A stretch of 64,000 nucleotides of DNA from Pantoea coffeiphila (GCF_016909495.1 NZ_JAFBFW010000002.1:124001-188000), one strand, 5' to 3'. Counted from the first letter of the stretch, positions 1 to 7,820 are shown. Made by a program: numbers and translations. Notes: generated from the sequence alone by a model not told the origin.

Positions 1-2
1 CA

Positions 3-176
3 CCGATCCTCAGCGGCGCGCTGGCCTCATTTGATTGCATCGTCAGCCAGATTGTCAGCGTCGGTACACATGACATCCTGGTCTGTGAAACCCGCGCGCT
101 GGTGTTTGGCGATAGCCGAAGTGGCCTGATCTATTTCGATCGCCGCTATCACCCGGTGGGAGAGCACAGTTTCTGA
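3..176 (+). CDS. rutF: RutF, pyrimidine-utilisation flavin reductase (3' end only)
   Basis: Only the last 57 codons are in the window; the gene starts to the left. RutF is the NADH:FMN reductase that supplies reduced flavin to the RutA monooxygenase, which opens the uracil ring in the cytoplasm. The visible C-terminus (SGALASFDC near the start, then GDSRSGLIYFDRRYHPVG) has the pattern of the flavin-reductase family, whose C-terminal strand usually carries a YxxRxY/H motif. It is followed after 93 bases by the rutG permease on the same strand, as in the rut operon of other enterobacteria, and this neighbour decides the name. The call rests on a short fragment and on synteny. Confidence 0.82.
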   Translation, partial: PILSGALASFDCIVSQIVSVGTHDILVCETRALVFGDSRSGLIYFDRRYHPVGEHSF

Positions 177-269
177 TTTTTCTTCGCGGGCTACACGGCC
201 CGCATACCTACTGGCTCATTCAGCGGCAACGCGGCCGGTCAATGTGGTTATGACACTCTGGAGAAGACG

Positions 270-1598
270 ATGGCGAGTTCCTGGTTTCCTCAATGGTCGA
301 AAAAAACGGCGTCAGCGCAGGATATTGTCGCGCCCGATGAAGCGTTGCCCGTCGGGCAAACCCTGATTATGGGCCTGCAACACGCGGTGGCGATGTTCGG
401 TGCCACCGTGTTGATGCCGCTGCTGATGGGTTTTGATCCTAACCTGTCGATCCTGATGTCGGGTATTGGCACCCTGCTGTTCTTCCTGGTAACCGGCGGG
501 CGTATCCCCAGCTACCTCGGTTCGAGTGCGGCGTTCGTCGGCGTGGTCATCGCTGCCACCGGATTTAACGGCCAGGGCATCAACCCCAATATCAGCGTTG
601 CGCTGGGCGGGATCATTGCCTGCGGCGCGCTGTACACGCTGATCGGCTTTGTGGTGATGAAGGCGGGAACCCGCTGGATCGAAAAGATGATGCCGCCGGT
701 GGTCACCGGGGCGGTGGTCATGGCCATCGGCCTGAACCTGGCGCCGATTGCGGTTCGCGGCGTATCCGCTTCGATGTTCGACAGCTGGATGGCAGTGATG
801 ACGGTGATGTGTATCGGCGTGGTGGCGGTTTTTACCCGCGGCATGGTGCAGCGATTGCTAATCCTGGTCGGGCTGATTGTCGCATGGGCGATTTATGCAC
901 TGATGACCAACGTGCTGGGTTTTGGCACGCCGGTGGACTTCAGCCCGCTGGCCGCTGCGGCCTGGTTCGGTATGCCGCAGACTACGTCACCCACGTTTAG
1001 CACTCAGGCTATCGTGATGATCGCGCCGGTGGCGGTGATTCTGGTGGCAGAAAATCTCGGCCATATCAAAGCCGTGGCCGGAATGACCGGACGCAACCTC
1101 GATCCATGGATGGGCCGTGCGTTCGTCGGTGACGGTCTGGCGACCATGATTTCCGGTAGCGCAGGCGGAACGGGCGTGACCACCTATGCGGAAAATATCG
1201 GGGTGATGGCCGTCACTAAAGTCTATTCGACACTGGTGTTCGTTGCAGCAGCGCTGATTGCCATGGTACTGGGCTTTTCACCTAAGTTTGGTGCGCTGAT
1301 CCACACGATTCCGGGCCCGGTCATCGGCGGTGCCTCGATCGTGGTCTTCGGCCTGATCGCCGTGGCCGGCGCGCGGATCTGGGTACAGAACAATGTTGAT
1401 CTTAGCCAGAACGGTAACCTGATTATGGTGGCGGTGACACTGGTACTGGGTGCGGGTGATTTCGCACTGAAAATCGGCAGCTTCACACTTGGCGGCATCG
1501 GCACGGCGACGTTTGGTGCGATTCTGCTCAATGCGATTCTGAGCCATAAGCGTGCCGCTGCCTTAAGCGACAGCAGCGTAGTACGCCAGGACAGTTAG
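270..1598 (+). CDS. rutG: RutG, pyrimidine (uracil) permease
   Basis: A 442-residue multi-pass inner-membrane protein of the nucleobase:cation symporter-2 (xanthine/uracil permease) family, the same length as E. coli RutG. It should import uracil or thymine in symport with protons for the Rut degradation pathway. The family signature region is visible as GLQHAVAMFGATVLMPLLMG (residues 31-50), followed by many hydrophobic segments and the conserved AENLGHIKAVAG stretch around residue 260. The ATG lies behind GGAGAAG, a good ribosome-binding site. It is the last gene of the rut operon; its stop overlaps by four bases the stop of the convergent DMT transporter gene. Confidence 0.95.
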   Translation: MASSWFPQWSKKTASAQDIVAPDEALPVGQTLIMGLQHAVAMFGATVLMPLLMGFDPNLSILMSGIGTLLFFLVTGGRIPSYLGSSAAFVGVVIAATGFNGQGINPNISVALGGIIACGALYTLIGFVVMKAGTRWIEKMMPPVVTGAVVMAIGLNLAPIAVRGVSASMFDSWMAVMTVMCIGVVAVFTRGMVQRLLILVGLIVAWAIYALMTNVLGFGTPVDFSPLAAAAWFGMPQTTSPTFSTQAIVMIAPVAVILVAENLGHIKAVAGMTGRNLDPWMGRAFVGDGLATMISGSAGGTGVTTYAENIGVMAVTKVYSTLVFVAAALIAMVLGFSPKFGALIHTIPGPVIGGASIVVFGLIAVAGARIWVQNNVDLSQNGNLIMVAVTLVLGAGDFALKIGSFTLGGIGTATFGAILLNAILSHKRAAALSDSSVVRQDS

Positions 1599-2521
1599 CC
1601 GTTTTTACACTCTACGGGCGAAGGCGATCCCTTCGCCTTTTTTTTGCGCTTCAGTTTCAGCTCGCTAACCAGCACACCCATCACAATCAATGCGCCGCCC
1701 AGCAGAGCGATAGCCGGCAGGCGTTCCCCGGCAATGCGCCCTACAACGCCTGCCCATACCGGTTCACCGGCATAAATCACGGTGGCACGGGTCGGAGAAA
1801 CGCTGCGCTGTGCCCAGTTCATCGTCACCTGAATGATGGCGCTGGCGATACCCAGGCCCACCGCGCTGTACAGCAGATACGGGCTCCACGCCGGAACAGA
1901 CTCGCCGTTCGGGGCCATCATCAGAAAACCAAAAATCGAGGCGGCGGCCAGCTGAATAACGGTAACGCGCCGCACGTCCACTTTCCCCGCACTGGCTCCA
2001 ATGAGCAGGATCTCTGCGGCAATCGCCAGCGTGCTGAGCAGCGTGGCAATTTCACCGACATTAAACGCCACCTCTCCGCCATCAGGCCCGGCCAGCAACA
2101 GCAGTCCGCTGAACGCCAGCGCAATGCCAATCCACGACATCAGCCCCGGCATTTTACGCAGAAACACCCACTGCATTAGCGGAACGAGCGGTACGTACAT
2201 TGCAGTAATAAAGGCCGACTTACTGCTGGAGATGGTTTGCATTCCGTAAGTTTGCAGACCATATCCCAGTCCAATCGCAATGCCGATCAGCACACCGGCT
2301 TTGATCTCAGGCCAGGTGACGTTGCGCATAACGCGCCATGAAACCAGCCCAAGCAACAGCGCCGCAACGGCAAACCGCACACCGATAAAGAAGAACGGGC
2401 CGCTGACGGTCATCGCATGATGCACAGCCAGAAACGTGCCGCCCCAGACCATGGTAATCAGAATAAGCACCAGCTCACTGGTGTTAATGGAAAATTTATA
2501 ACGGGAAAGTAAACCAGACAT
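1595..2521 (-). CDS. EamA/DMT-family transporter
   Basis: A 308-residue inner-membrane protein of the drug/metabolite transporter superfamily, with two tandem EamA repeats of about five membrane helices each. The first opens with the typical MVWGGTFLAVHHAM sequence, and SSSKSAFITAMYVPLVPL marks the end of repeat one. The C-terminus is strongly basic (KLKRKKKAK), which fits a cytoplasmic tail. The longer reading frame begins 20 codons earlier, but the ATG at 2521 is preferred because the extra residues are polar and not conserved-looking and an AGAGTG ribosome-binding site lies just before it. The substrate cannot be read from sequence. It is divergent from wrbA and convergent with rutG. Confidence 0.85.
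   Translation of the reverse strand: MSGLLSRYKFSINTSELVLILITMVWGGTFLAVHHAMTVSGPFFFIGVRFAVAALLLGLVSWRVMRNVTWPEIKAGVLIGIAIGLGYGLQTYGMQTISSSKSAFITAMYVPLVPLMQWVFLRKMPGLMSWIGIALAFSGLLLLAGPDGGEVAFNVGEIATLLSTLAIAAEILLIGASAGKVDVRRVTVIQLAAASIFGFLMMAPNGESVPAWSPYLLYSAVGLGIASAIIQVTMNWAQRSVSPTRATVIYAGEPVWAGVVGRIAGERLPAIALLGGALIVMGVLVSELKLKRKKKAKGSPSPVECKNG
1617..1645 (+). terminator. Terminator of the rut operon
   Basis: An 8-base-pair perfect stem GGCGAAGG/CCTTCGCC with a 5-base loop, followed by eight T on the plus strand, 19 bases after the rutG stop. It lies entirely inside the 3' coding end of the convergent transporter gene, where it reads as the basic KKKKAKGSPS tail of that protein. Confidence 0.85.
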
Positions 2522-2721
2522 AACGCACTCTGCTGTAATTTTGGCGTCAGTGTGCGGGGATAACGGCAGCCGGTCAAGCACCGCACGGTGTGGGCTGCGT
2601 TCATCACACCCTGCCGGGTTTGCTGGCCCTGCCCGTCGCCTGCATAGTCAGACCCAGGACCACCCCGAAATGATTTTTAATACAAAATTGATCTGCCGCC
2701 AGGCAGCCGCAGAGGCTTCTT

Positions 2722-2728
2722 CTATACT
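2722..2728 (+). promoter_or_regulatory. Candidate -10 element of wrbA (sigma-S type)
   Basis: CTATACT lies about 50 bases before the wrbA start with no good -35 hexamer. This is the form typical of sigma-S promoters, and wrbA is sigma-S dependent in E. coli. The assignment is inferred from sequence alone. Confidence 0.45.
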
Positions 2729-2777
2729 GAAAAATCAGTTAAAAAATTAACTTGGCGTTTGAAGAGGTCAGCAGCGT

Positions 2778-3377
2778 ATGGCTAAAATTCTAGTGCTCTA
2801 TTACTCCATGTACGGACATATTGAAACAATGGCGCAGGCCGTTGCGGAAGGTGCCCGTAAAGTCCCTGGTGCAGAAGTCACCATTAAACGCGTGCCGGAA
2901 ACAATGGATGCCGCCCGGTTTGCCGAAGTTGGCGGTAAAACCGGCCAGACCGCGGCAGAAGCCGATCCGAGAGAACTGGCGGACTATGATGCCATCCTGC
3001 TTGGCACGCCCACCCGTTTCGGCAATATGGCCGGGCAGATGCGTAACTTTCTCGATCGCACCGGCGGACTGTGGGCGTCTGGAGCCCTCTACGGCAAACT
3101 CGCCAGCGTCTTCGCCTCTACCGGTACCGGGGGCGGTCAGGAGCAGACCATCACTTCCACCTGGACCACCCTCGCCCATCACGGCATGGTGATCGTTCCC
3201 ATCGGGTACGGAACGCAGGAACTCTTCGATATCTCTCAGGTACGCGGCGGAACGCCGTATGGCGCAACCACCATTGCCGGCGGCGACGGTTCCCGTCAGC
3301 CCAGCGAAGAAGAACTCAATATTGCACGCTATCAGGGTGAATATGTTGCCGGGCTGGCAGTAAAACTCAACGGATAA
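2778..3377 (+). CDS. wrbA: WrbA, NAD(P)H:quinone oxidoreductase
   Basis: A 199-residue flavodoxin-fold enzyme that binds FMN and reduces quinones by two electrons, protecting against redox stress in the cytoplasm. The FMN phosphate-binding loop SMYGHIETM (10-18), the PTRFGNM loop (78-84) and STGTGGGQE (114-122) are the diagnostic WrbA motifs, and the family length of about 198 is kept. It is followed after 17 bases by yccJ, forming the conserved wrbA-yccJ pair. A sigma-S-like -10 element lies upstream. Confidence 0.97.
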   Translation: MAKILVLYYSMYGHIETMAQAVAEGARKVPGAEVTIKRVPETMDAARFAEVGGKTGQTAAEADPRELADYDAILLGTPTRFGNMAGQMRNFLDRTGGLWASGALYGKLASVFASTGTGGGQEQTITSTWTTLAHHGMVIVPIGYGTQELFDISQVRGGTPYGATTIAGGDGSRQPSEEELNIARYQGEYVAGLAVKLNG

Positions 3378-3394
3378 TCGGACAGGAGACAATT

Positions 3395-3625
3395 ATGGCA
3401 ACACAACAATCTAAGGCTCATCACGTCGGAGAATGGGCCGCCCTGCGCTGCACCTCGCTGGAAATCGCGGAAGCCATCTTCGAGGTGGCTAATTATGATG
3501 AACGCCTTGCCGAACAAATCTGGGAACAACAGGGAAGCGATGACGTTCTGATTCGTGCATTTAACAAAACCGAAGACGATGTGCTGACCTGGGATAATAA
3601 AGTGGTCGAACGCAAAAATGTCTGA
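3395..3625 (+). CDS. yccJ: YccJ family protein
   Basis: A 76-residue acidic protein of unknown function that is co-transcribed with wrbA in enterobacteria. It is preceded by AGGAGACA and begins [15 protein letters not shown]. No membrane segment or catalytic motif is visible. The name rests on its size, sequence recollection and constant position behind wrbA; a strong terminator follows, so wrbA-yccJ is a two-gene operon. Confidence 0.9.
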   Translation: MATQQSKAHHVGEWAALRCTSLEIAEAIFEVANYDERLAEQIWEQQGSDDVLIRAFNKTEDDVLTWDNKVVERKNV

Positions 3626-3630
3626 AGCAG

Positions 3631-3660
3631 AGGGCGGGATTTTCCCGCCCTTTCTGTTTT
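3631..3660 (+). terminator. Terminator of wrbA-yccJ
   Basis: An 8-base-pair stem GGGCGGGA/TCCCGCCC with a 3-base loop, followed by a T-rich run, directly after the yccJ stop. Confidence 0.85.
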
Positions 3661-3773
3661 ATTCCACTGGGACTCTTCCGATAACCTGGCATGCCCTTCT
3701 AGGTTTCTACTACGCTTAACTCCACGTGACACATTTCAGCCCGCAGGGCTGACTAACGACCAAGGAGCGTAGA

Positions 3774-5144
3774 ATGTCCTATCAGACCATCAATCCCGCG
3801 AGCAATAAGCTGATAAAATCCTGGCCCGCGCACACTGACGAACAGGTAGAACAGGCGCTGGCAGCCGCCGATGCGTTGTATCACTCCAGCTGGTCAAAAG
3901 GAGACATTCAACCGCGTTTACAGGTATTACAGAAGCTGGCTACGCTGATCGAGGAACGCGTGGAGGAACTTGCCATCGCCGCCAGTGAAGAGATGGGCAA
4001 GTTGATTGGCCAAAGCCGGGGAGAAGTTGAGCTTTGTGCACAGATCGCTCGCTACTATGCCGAAAACGCCGAGCGTTTTCTTGCTCCCGTACGTTATCCC
4101 AGCGAACTGGGTGAAGCCTGGGTGGAACATCATCCCATTGGTGTGCTGGTCGCCGTTGAACCGTGGAATTTTCCCTTCTACCAGCTGATGCGCGTACTGG
4201 CACCTAACCTTGCCGCCGGTAATCCGGTGCTGGCAAAACATGCGCAAAATGTCCCGCACTGCGCAACGCTTTTTGCCGATCTGGTCAGTCAGGCAGGTGC
4301 ACCAAAAGGTGCCTGGACCAATCTGTTTGTCAGCAATGATCAAATCGCAGAGTTGATTGCCGATGACCGTGTTCAGGGTGCTGCCCTCACCGGTTCAGAA
4401 CGCGCGGGCAGCGCTGTAGCGCAGCAGGCGGGTAAATATCTGAAGAAAACCACTCTTGAACTCGGTGGTAACGACGTTTTCGTGGTGCTTGATGACTGCG
4501 ATCTGGACAAAGCGGTGAAGGCGGGCGCAGGTGCGCGCCTGAGCAACTGCGGTCAGGTGTGTACCGCCGCCAAACGTTTCCTGGTGCACGAGAAGATCGC
4601 CGAGACGTTTATGGAAAAACTCGTTGCCGCTTTTGAGGCAGTGAAAATTGGCGATCCGTTAGATCCCAACACGACCCTTGGCCCTCTCTCTTCAGCAGAA
4701 GCGCGCGATCGCCTTGAGAAACAGGTGAAACAGGCCGTTGAAAAAGGCGCAAAACTGGTGCTGGGCGGCAAGCCGGTGAACGGTGCAGGCTGTTTCTATC
4801 AGCCGACCATTTTGACCGGTATTACACGCGATAACCCCGCCTGGTTTGAAGAGTTCTTCGGCCCGGTAGCGCAGATCTACATCGTGCGTAACGACGATGA
4901 GGTGGTCAAACTGGCTAACGACTCCCACTATGGTCTGGGCGGTGCCGTGTTCACCGGAGATATCGCTCGCGGTAAAGCGCTGGCATCGCGTATTGAAACC
5001 GGCATGGTGTATATCAACTCGGCCAGTAATACCGCCCCGGAGTTACCGTTTGGTGGCATCAAACGTTCTGGTTTTGGCCGTGAGCTTTCCGATCTTGGTA
5101 TTAAAGAGTTTGTGAATCAAAAGCTGGTGGTAATCAGCAAATAA
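3774..5144 (+). CDS. sad: NAD(P)+-dependent succinate-semialdehyde-type dehydrogenase (Sad/YneI-like)
   Basis: A 456-residue aldehyde dehydrogenase. The cofactor-binding PWNFP (130-134) and Lys155, the general base Glu229 in LELGGND, and the nucleophile Cys263 in NCGQVCTAAKRF are all present, so it should be active. Overall similarity is to the Sad/YneI group, which oxidises succinate semialdehyde to succinate in GABA and putrescine degradation, but the aldehyde specificity cannot be proved from sequence. The start has a clear AAGGAG. It sits between yccJ and agp, which are neighbours in E. coli, so it looks like an addition at this place. It ends in a shared convergent terminator. Confidence 0.82.
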   Translation: MSYQTINPASNKLIKSWPAHTDEQVEQALAAADALYHSSWSKGDIQPRLQVLQKLATLIEERVEELAIAASEEMGKLIGQSRGEVELCAQIARYYAENAERFLAPVRYPSELGEAWVEHHPIGVLVAVEPWNFPFYQLMRVLAPNLAAGNPVLAKHAQNVPHCATLFADLVSQAGAPKGAWTNLFVSNDQIAELIADDRVQGAALTGSERAGSAVAQQAGKYLKKTTLELGGNDVFVVLDDCDLDKAVKAGAGARLSNCGQVCTAAKRFLVHEKIAETFMEKLVAAFEAVKIGDPLDPNTTLGPLSSAEARDRLEKQVKQAVEKGAKLVLGGKPVNGAGCFYQPTILTGITRDNPAWFEEFFGPVAQIYIVRNDDEVVKLANDSHYGLGGAVFTGDIARGKALASRIETGMVYINSASNTAPELPFGGIKRSGFGRELSDLGIKEFVNQKLVVISK

Positions 5145-5163
5145 GCCCACCTTGAAAATGGTG

Positions 5164-5196
5164 AAAAAAAGGCCGACACCCGGGTGTCGGCCTTTT
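5164..5196. terminator. Bidirectional terminator between sad and agp
   Basis: An 11-base-pair inverted repeat GGCCGACACCC/GGGTGTCGGCC is flanked by A7 on the left and T4 on the right, so it can end transcription of both the plus-strand dehydrogenase gene and the minus-strand agp gene. Confidence 0.85.
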
Positions 5197-5223
5197 AACG
5201 TTGGCGGGTCTGGAAAAACGCAA

Positions 5224-6888
5224 TCAGCTCGCTGACGGCTGCGCCTGTGTTTTATCAGCGCTGCTGGCGGAATCAGGCTGAGCGGTCTTAGTTTCGCTAG
5301 CCTTATCTTTCTCTGCTGCTGCTTTATCCGCTGCTGCTTTGTCAGCAGCGGCCTTATCTGCGGCCGCTTTATCTTTTGCAGCCTGTTCTGCGGCAGCTTT
5401 TTCCTTAGCGGCTTTCTCAGCAGCAGCTTTCTCCGCGGCGGCCTTTTCCTTCGCCGCTTTTTCCTGAGCTGCCTTGTCTTTTGCCTGCTGTTCAGCCGCC
5501 GCTTTATCTTTGGCATCCGTCGCGGCTTTATCCTGTGTTGCTTTAGCAGCAGCCTGATCGGCAGCAGCTTTGTCCGATGCCTCTTTCGTTACGTCAGCCG
5601 CATCGGCTGAAGCGGCAACAGGTTCAGCAACCTGCATTGACGTACCCTGCAGCGCAGTATTCAACACCGCAGTGAACTGATCCCACGGGCAGAATCCGTT
5701 AGCATCAGTCTGGCAGCCGGCCATTTGCAGGGTCACGCGTTTCGGCGGGTTATCCAGCGACAGAGGTTCTGCATCGCGTAGCTGCTCGGTGCTCTGATAA
5801 ACGTATTCAACCTTCACCAGCTCACGGTTGTTTTTCTTATCCAGCCACCGCTGGAACTGAATCATCCCGCCAATTGGCGTACGTTCATTCTGATCGGCTA
5901 AGTCATAAGGCTTAAAGTCCAGCGCGGTCAATAACGAAGCGATATTAGAATCATGGCCGACCATCAGCGTGACTTTCGGCGCGCTGTCTTTATCCTGGTC
6001 GATCAGCATGCTGCGAATATAGTCCACCAGCGGGGCAGCCACTTCTCGCGCTACCAGGGGGGAGGTGAACAGTGTGTCCTGATAACCATTTTTAATGGCC
6101 GACAGTTCTTTCCACTGCTCCGGAGTTTTGATCTGTCCCCAGGCCACCTGGTCGAGCGGCATGCCTTCGTAATACTGCAGGGTAAACGCATCAACCAGTG
6201 AGTTACCCACTTTCAGCGGACCAGAAACGCCGGGCTCTTTGCCGCTGTCGGCGCTGAAAGTGTTCTGATTGGTGCTGGAAAGATCGCACTGTTTTTTGCC
6301 GTTGCAGGCCGCAGAGTTTTTATAATCGATAATTTTTTCCAGGCGCTGGAATGCAGGCTTAAGCGCCAGCTTTTCGCCTTCGGCATTCATCGCTGAGAGC
6401 GCCTGCTTGTTGAAGTCTTCACTGCTGCTGGTGATAACCGGATTAAAGATCGGGTCCATCGAACCCATTTCATCCTGATGAGAAACCGCTACATCGCATC
6501 CCGGGAACGCACCGGTAATAAAGAACTGCGCGGTGGCGACGGTACGCTGCAGGCTGTTGGCATACGCATAGATCGCGTCAGGAGACGGGCATTCGCCATC
6601 TTTAATCAGCCCCTGCTGCGCCAGCCATTCGCGGGTATAGCGCCCCATATAAACTTCCAGCACACCGCCCTTGGTGGTCAGTTGACCACCCGGCACATCC
6701 CACTTCGGCCAGGCTTTTTTCGTCGCCTGTGCCAGCACGCTACCATTGTCCGCCAGCGGCGCACGCAGGTTGTGGCGGCTCATCATCAGCACCTGTTCCA
6801 ACTGGTAATCGCTATCGGCAGCCCATGCAGACACGCCGGAAAGTGCAGAGCATACAGCGAGTGCACAGAGACTTAACTTTTTAATCAT
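5224..6888 (-). CDS. agp: Agp, periplasmic glucose-1-phosphatase/inositol phosphatase with an Ala/Lys-rich C-terminal extension
   Basis: A histidine acid phosphatase that releases phosphate from glucose 1-phosphate and inositol phosphates in the periplasm. From the ATG at 6888 the protein has a signal peptide (cleavage likely after AWA, residue 23), the phosphate-binding RHNLRAP with Arg38 and His39, and the GHDSNIA proton-donor motif near residue 310. The catalytic part (about residues 1-414) matches the usual family length of 413. It then continues for about 140 residues of low complexity, dominated by [10 protein letters not shown] and KEKAA pentads, ending in a Ser/Gln/Thr-rich tail. This resembles the helical domain II of TolA and is not part of normal Agp. 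The longer frame starting at 6960 would place residues before the signal peptide and is rejected. It is separated from its neighbours as a single gene. Confidence 0.93.
   Translation of the reverse strand: MIKKLSLCALAVCSALSGVSAWAADSDYQLEQVLMMSRHNLRAPLADNGSVLAQATKKAWPKWDVPGGQLTTKGGVLEVYMGRYTREWLAQQGLIKDGECPSPDAIYAYANSLQRTVATAQFFITGAFPGCDVAVSHQDEMGSMDPIFNPVITSSSEDFNKQALSAMNAEGEKLALKPAFQRLEKIIDYKNSAACNGKKQCDLSSTNQNTFSADSGKEPGVSGPLKVGNSLVDAFTLQYYEGMPLDQVAWGQIKTPEQWKELSAIKNGYQDTLFTSPLVAREVAAPLVDYIRSMLIDQDKDSAPKVTLMVGHDSNIASLLTALDFKPYDLADQNERTPIGGMIQFQRWLDKKNNRELVKVEYVYQSTEQLRDAEPLSLDNPPKRVTLQMAGCQTDANGFCPWDQFTAVLNTALQGTSMQVAEPVAASADAADVTKEASDKAAADQAAAKATQDKAATDAKDKAAAEQQAKDKAAQEKAAKEKAAAEKAAAEKAAKEKAAAEQAAKDKAAADKAAADKAAADKAAAEKDKASETKTAQPDSASSADKTQAQPSAS
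5227..5646 (-). repeat. Degenerate pentapeptide repeat region encoding the Agp tail
   Basis: These 140 codons form the C-terminal extension of Agp. The central ~90 residues are imperfect five-residue units of the type (D/E)KAAA, and the DNA repeats imperfectly with a 15-base period (GCAGC.GC.TTATC and GC.GC.TTTTC variants read on the plus strand). Such composition predicts a long, highly charged alpha-helix. Confidence 0.8.
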
Positions 6889-7180
6889 AGGTGTATTCCA
6901 TTGATTCATCAGGGTGAATAACTGGCAGATAAACGTGCGGCACAGAAGAAAACAGCGCACAACGCTGGGTCACCACCACCGCTCTCCAGAGAAAGTCCAG
7001 AAACTCACAATCATCATCGATATTGAGAATATAGCAGACTCTGCCCCCGGCGGTTTAGTGGCATTAGAAGATTGAAAAGAAACAAGATGTTTTCTGTAAT
7101 GCTCAATCGCTCATCACAGCAAGAAAATAGCAGGATGTGAGGGAAAACAGAAGACGTTTGAGGTGATAGCTGTAAAAAGC
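6889..7180. other. Intergenic region upstream of agp
   Basis: This stretch between the agp start and the terminator of the first tRNA-Ser gene has no credible gene. It should hold the agp promoter, read leftwards, but I cannot place -35/-10 elements with confidence. The rest is AT-rich without visible repeats. Confidence 0.6.
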
Positions 7181-7210
7181 AAAAACCCCGAGCTTCTTCA
7201 AGCTCGGGGT
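7181..7210 (-). terminator. Terminator of tRNA-Ser copy 1
   Basis: A perfect 11-base-pair stem ACCCCGAGCTT/AAGCTCGGGGT with loop CTTC, followed on the minus strand by a run of T (AAAAA on the plus strand), 10 bases after the tRNA 3' end. Confidence 0.88.
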
Positions 7211-7219
7211 CAGAATAGA

Positions 7220-7307
7220 TGGTGGAAGCGTAGAGATTCGAACTCTAGAACGGTTTCCCGTCGCCGGTTTTCAAGACCGGTGCCTTCAGCCACTCGGCCA
7301 CGCTTCC
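7220..7307 (-). tRNA. serT: tRNA-Ser (UGA anticodon), copy 1
   Basis: An 88-base tRNA with the long variable arm of a serine tRNA. Read on the minus strand it begins GGAAGCGTGGCCGAG, has the anticodon loop CTTGAAA (anticodon TGA), the T-loop GTTCGAATC, and an encoded CCA end (TGG at 7220-7222). It corresponds to serT, which lies beside yccA in E. coli. The second copy at 7692-7779 is identical over the whole gene. It has its own promoter (7353-7381) and terminator. Confidence 0.97.
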
Positions 7308-7352
7308 ACACGGTATCAGCTTCGGCTAAGGTGCCGGTAACTGATGGAGCGC

Positions 7353-7381
7353 AGTATAGGGGGAGTTTTTTCGTTTGCCAA
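7353..7381 (-). promoter_or_regulatory. Sigma-70 promoter of tRNA-Ser copy 1
   Basis: Read on the minus strand: -35 TTGGCA, 17-base spacer, -10 TATACT, then the GC-rich discriminator GCGCTCC, which is typical of stable-RNA promoters under stringent control. It lies about 45 bases upstream of the tRNA 5' end. Confidence 0.75.
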
Positions 7382-7654
7382 GATTATTTTTCGCTATTTT
7401 GTTGATTTTGTGAACATTTGAATTCTTTTGGCTGTTTTACAGGCAAACATTGCGGCAAGTGATTATAAAACAGACGGTTTTTCCTCTCAAACCGATGATG
7501 TTGCCGTACAAAAATGAAGAGAGACAGAGACAGAGACAGAGACAGAGACAGAGACAGAGACAGAGACAGAGACAGAGACAGAGACAGAGACAGAGACAGA
7601 GACAGAGACAAGCTTAGCGGATTTGTTTTGCCTGCAAATTTATTTTTCGCATAA
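7382..7654. other. AT-rich spacer between the two tRNA-Ser genes
   Basis: Apart from the promoter of copy 1 and the terminator of copy 2, the spacer between the tRNA genes holds no credible gene. Its left part (7382-7520) is AT-rich; its right part holds the GAGACA tandem repeat. The minus-strand reading frame through the repeat uses a TTG start without a ribosome-binding site. Confidence 0.7.
7521..7610. repeat. Perfect hexanucleotide tandem repeat (GAGACA)15
   Basis: Fifteen uninterrupted copies of GAGACA fill exactly 90 bases, beginning after AAAATGAAGA and ending before AGCTTAGCGG. No unit differs from the consensus. On the other strand the unit reads TGTCTC. Perfect tracts of this length are rare in enterobacterial core chromosomes and usually change copy number by replication slippage. 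It lies between the promoter of tRNA-Ser copy 1 and the terminator of copy 2. Confidence 0.98.
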
Positions 7655-7682
7655 CAAAACGGGTCAGCTTTCGCTGACCCGT
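7655..7682 (-). terminator. Terminator of tRNA-Ser copy 2
   Basis: A 10-base-pair stem ACGGGTCAGC/GCTGACCCGT with loop TTTC, followed on the minus strand by T residues, 10 bases after the tRNA 3' end. Its sequence is unrelated to the terminator of copy 1. Confidence 0.85.
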
Positions 7683-7691
7683 AGAATTAGG

Positions 7692-7779
7692 TGGTGGAAG
7701 CGTAGAGATTCGAACTCTAGAACGGTTTCCCGTCGCCGGTTTTCAAGACCGGTGCCTTCAGCCACTCGGCCACGCTTCC
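7692..7779 (-). tRNA. serT: tRNA-Ser (UGA anticodon), copy 2
   Basis: An 88-base gene identical to the copy at 7220-7307, including the encoded CCA end (7692-7694). Flanking sequences differ, apart from a short shared TTTCGTTTGCC stretch upstream of both. It reads towards copy 1 but has its own promoter and terminator, so the two are separate transcription units in tandem. Confidence 0.97.
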
Positions 7780-7791
7780 ACAATGGGGCGC

Positions 7792-7820
7792 ACTATAAAC
7801 ATCCCGACCGGGCTTGTAAA
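7792..7820 (-). promoter_or_regulatory. Sigma-70 promoter of tRNA-Ser copy 2
   Basis: Read on the minus strand: -35 TTTACA, 17-base spacer, -10 TATAGT and a GC-rich discriminator GCGCCCC. The layout is the same as for copy 1 although the sequence differs. Confidence 0.7.

Noticed and set aside
2541-2750. 69-codon plus-strand frame upstream of wrbA
   Set aside because: It overlaps the start region of the divergent transporter and the wrbA promoter, and has no ribosome-binding site or similarity.
5043-5516. 157-codon Lys/Arg-rich minus-strand frame
   Set aside because: It is an alternative frame through the repetitive Agp tail and the terminator; its composition reflects the DNA repeat.
7521-7610. 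Possible CRISPR array
   Set aside because: The unit is six bases with no spacers and no cas genes nearby; it is a simple tandem repeat.
7384-7611. 75-codon minus-strand reading frame that begins with a Ser-Leu repeat
   Set aside because: The repeat is simply the translation of the GAGACA tract. The start is TTG without a ribosome-binding site, and the rest has no recognisable pattern.
7220-7779. Integrated mobile element bounded by tRNA-Ser direct repeats
   Set aside because: Both repeats are complete tRNA genes with their own promoters, the 384-base interval has no integrase or other gene, and it is too short for an island. A past excision cannot be excluded but nothing shows it.
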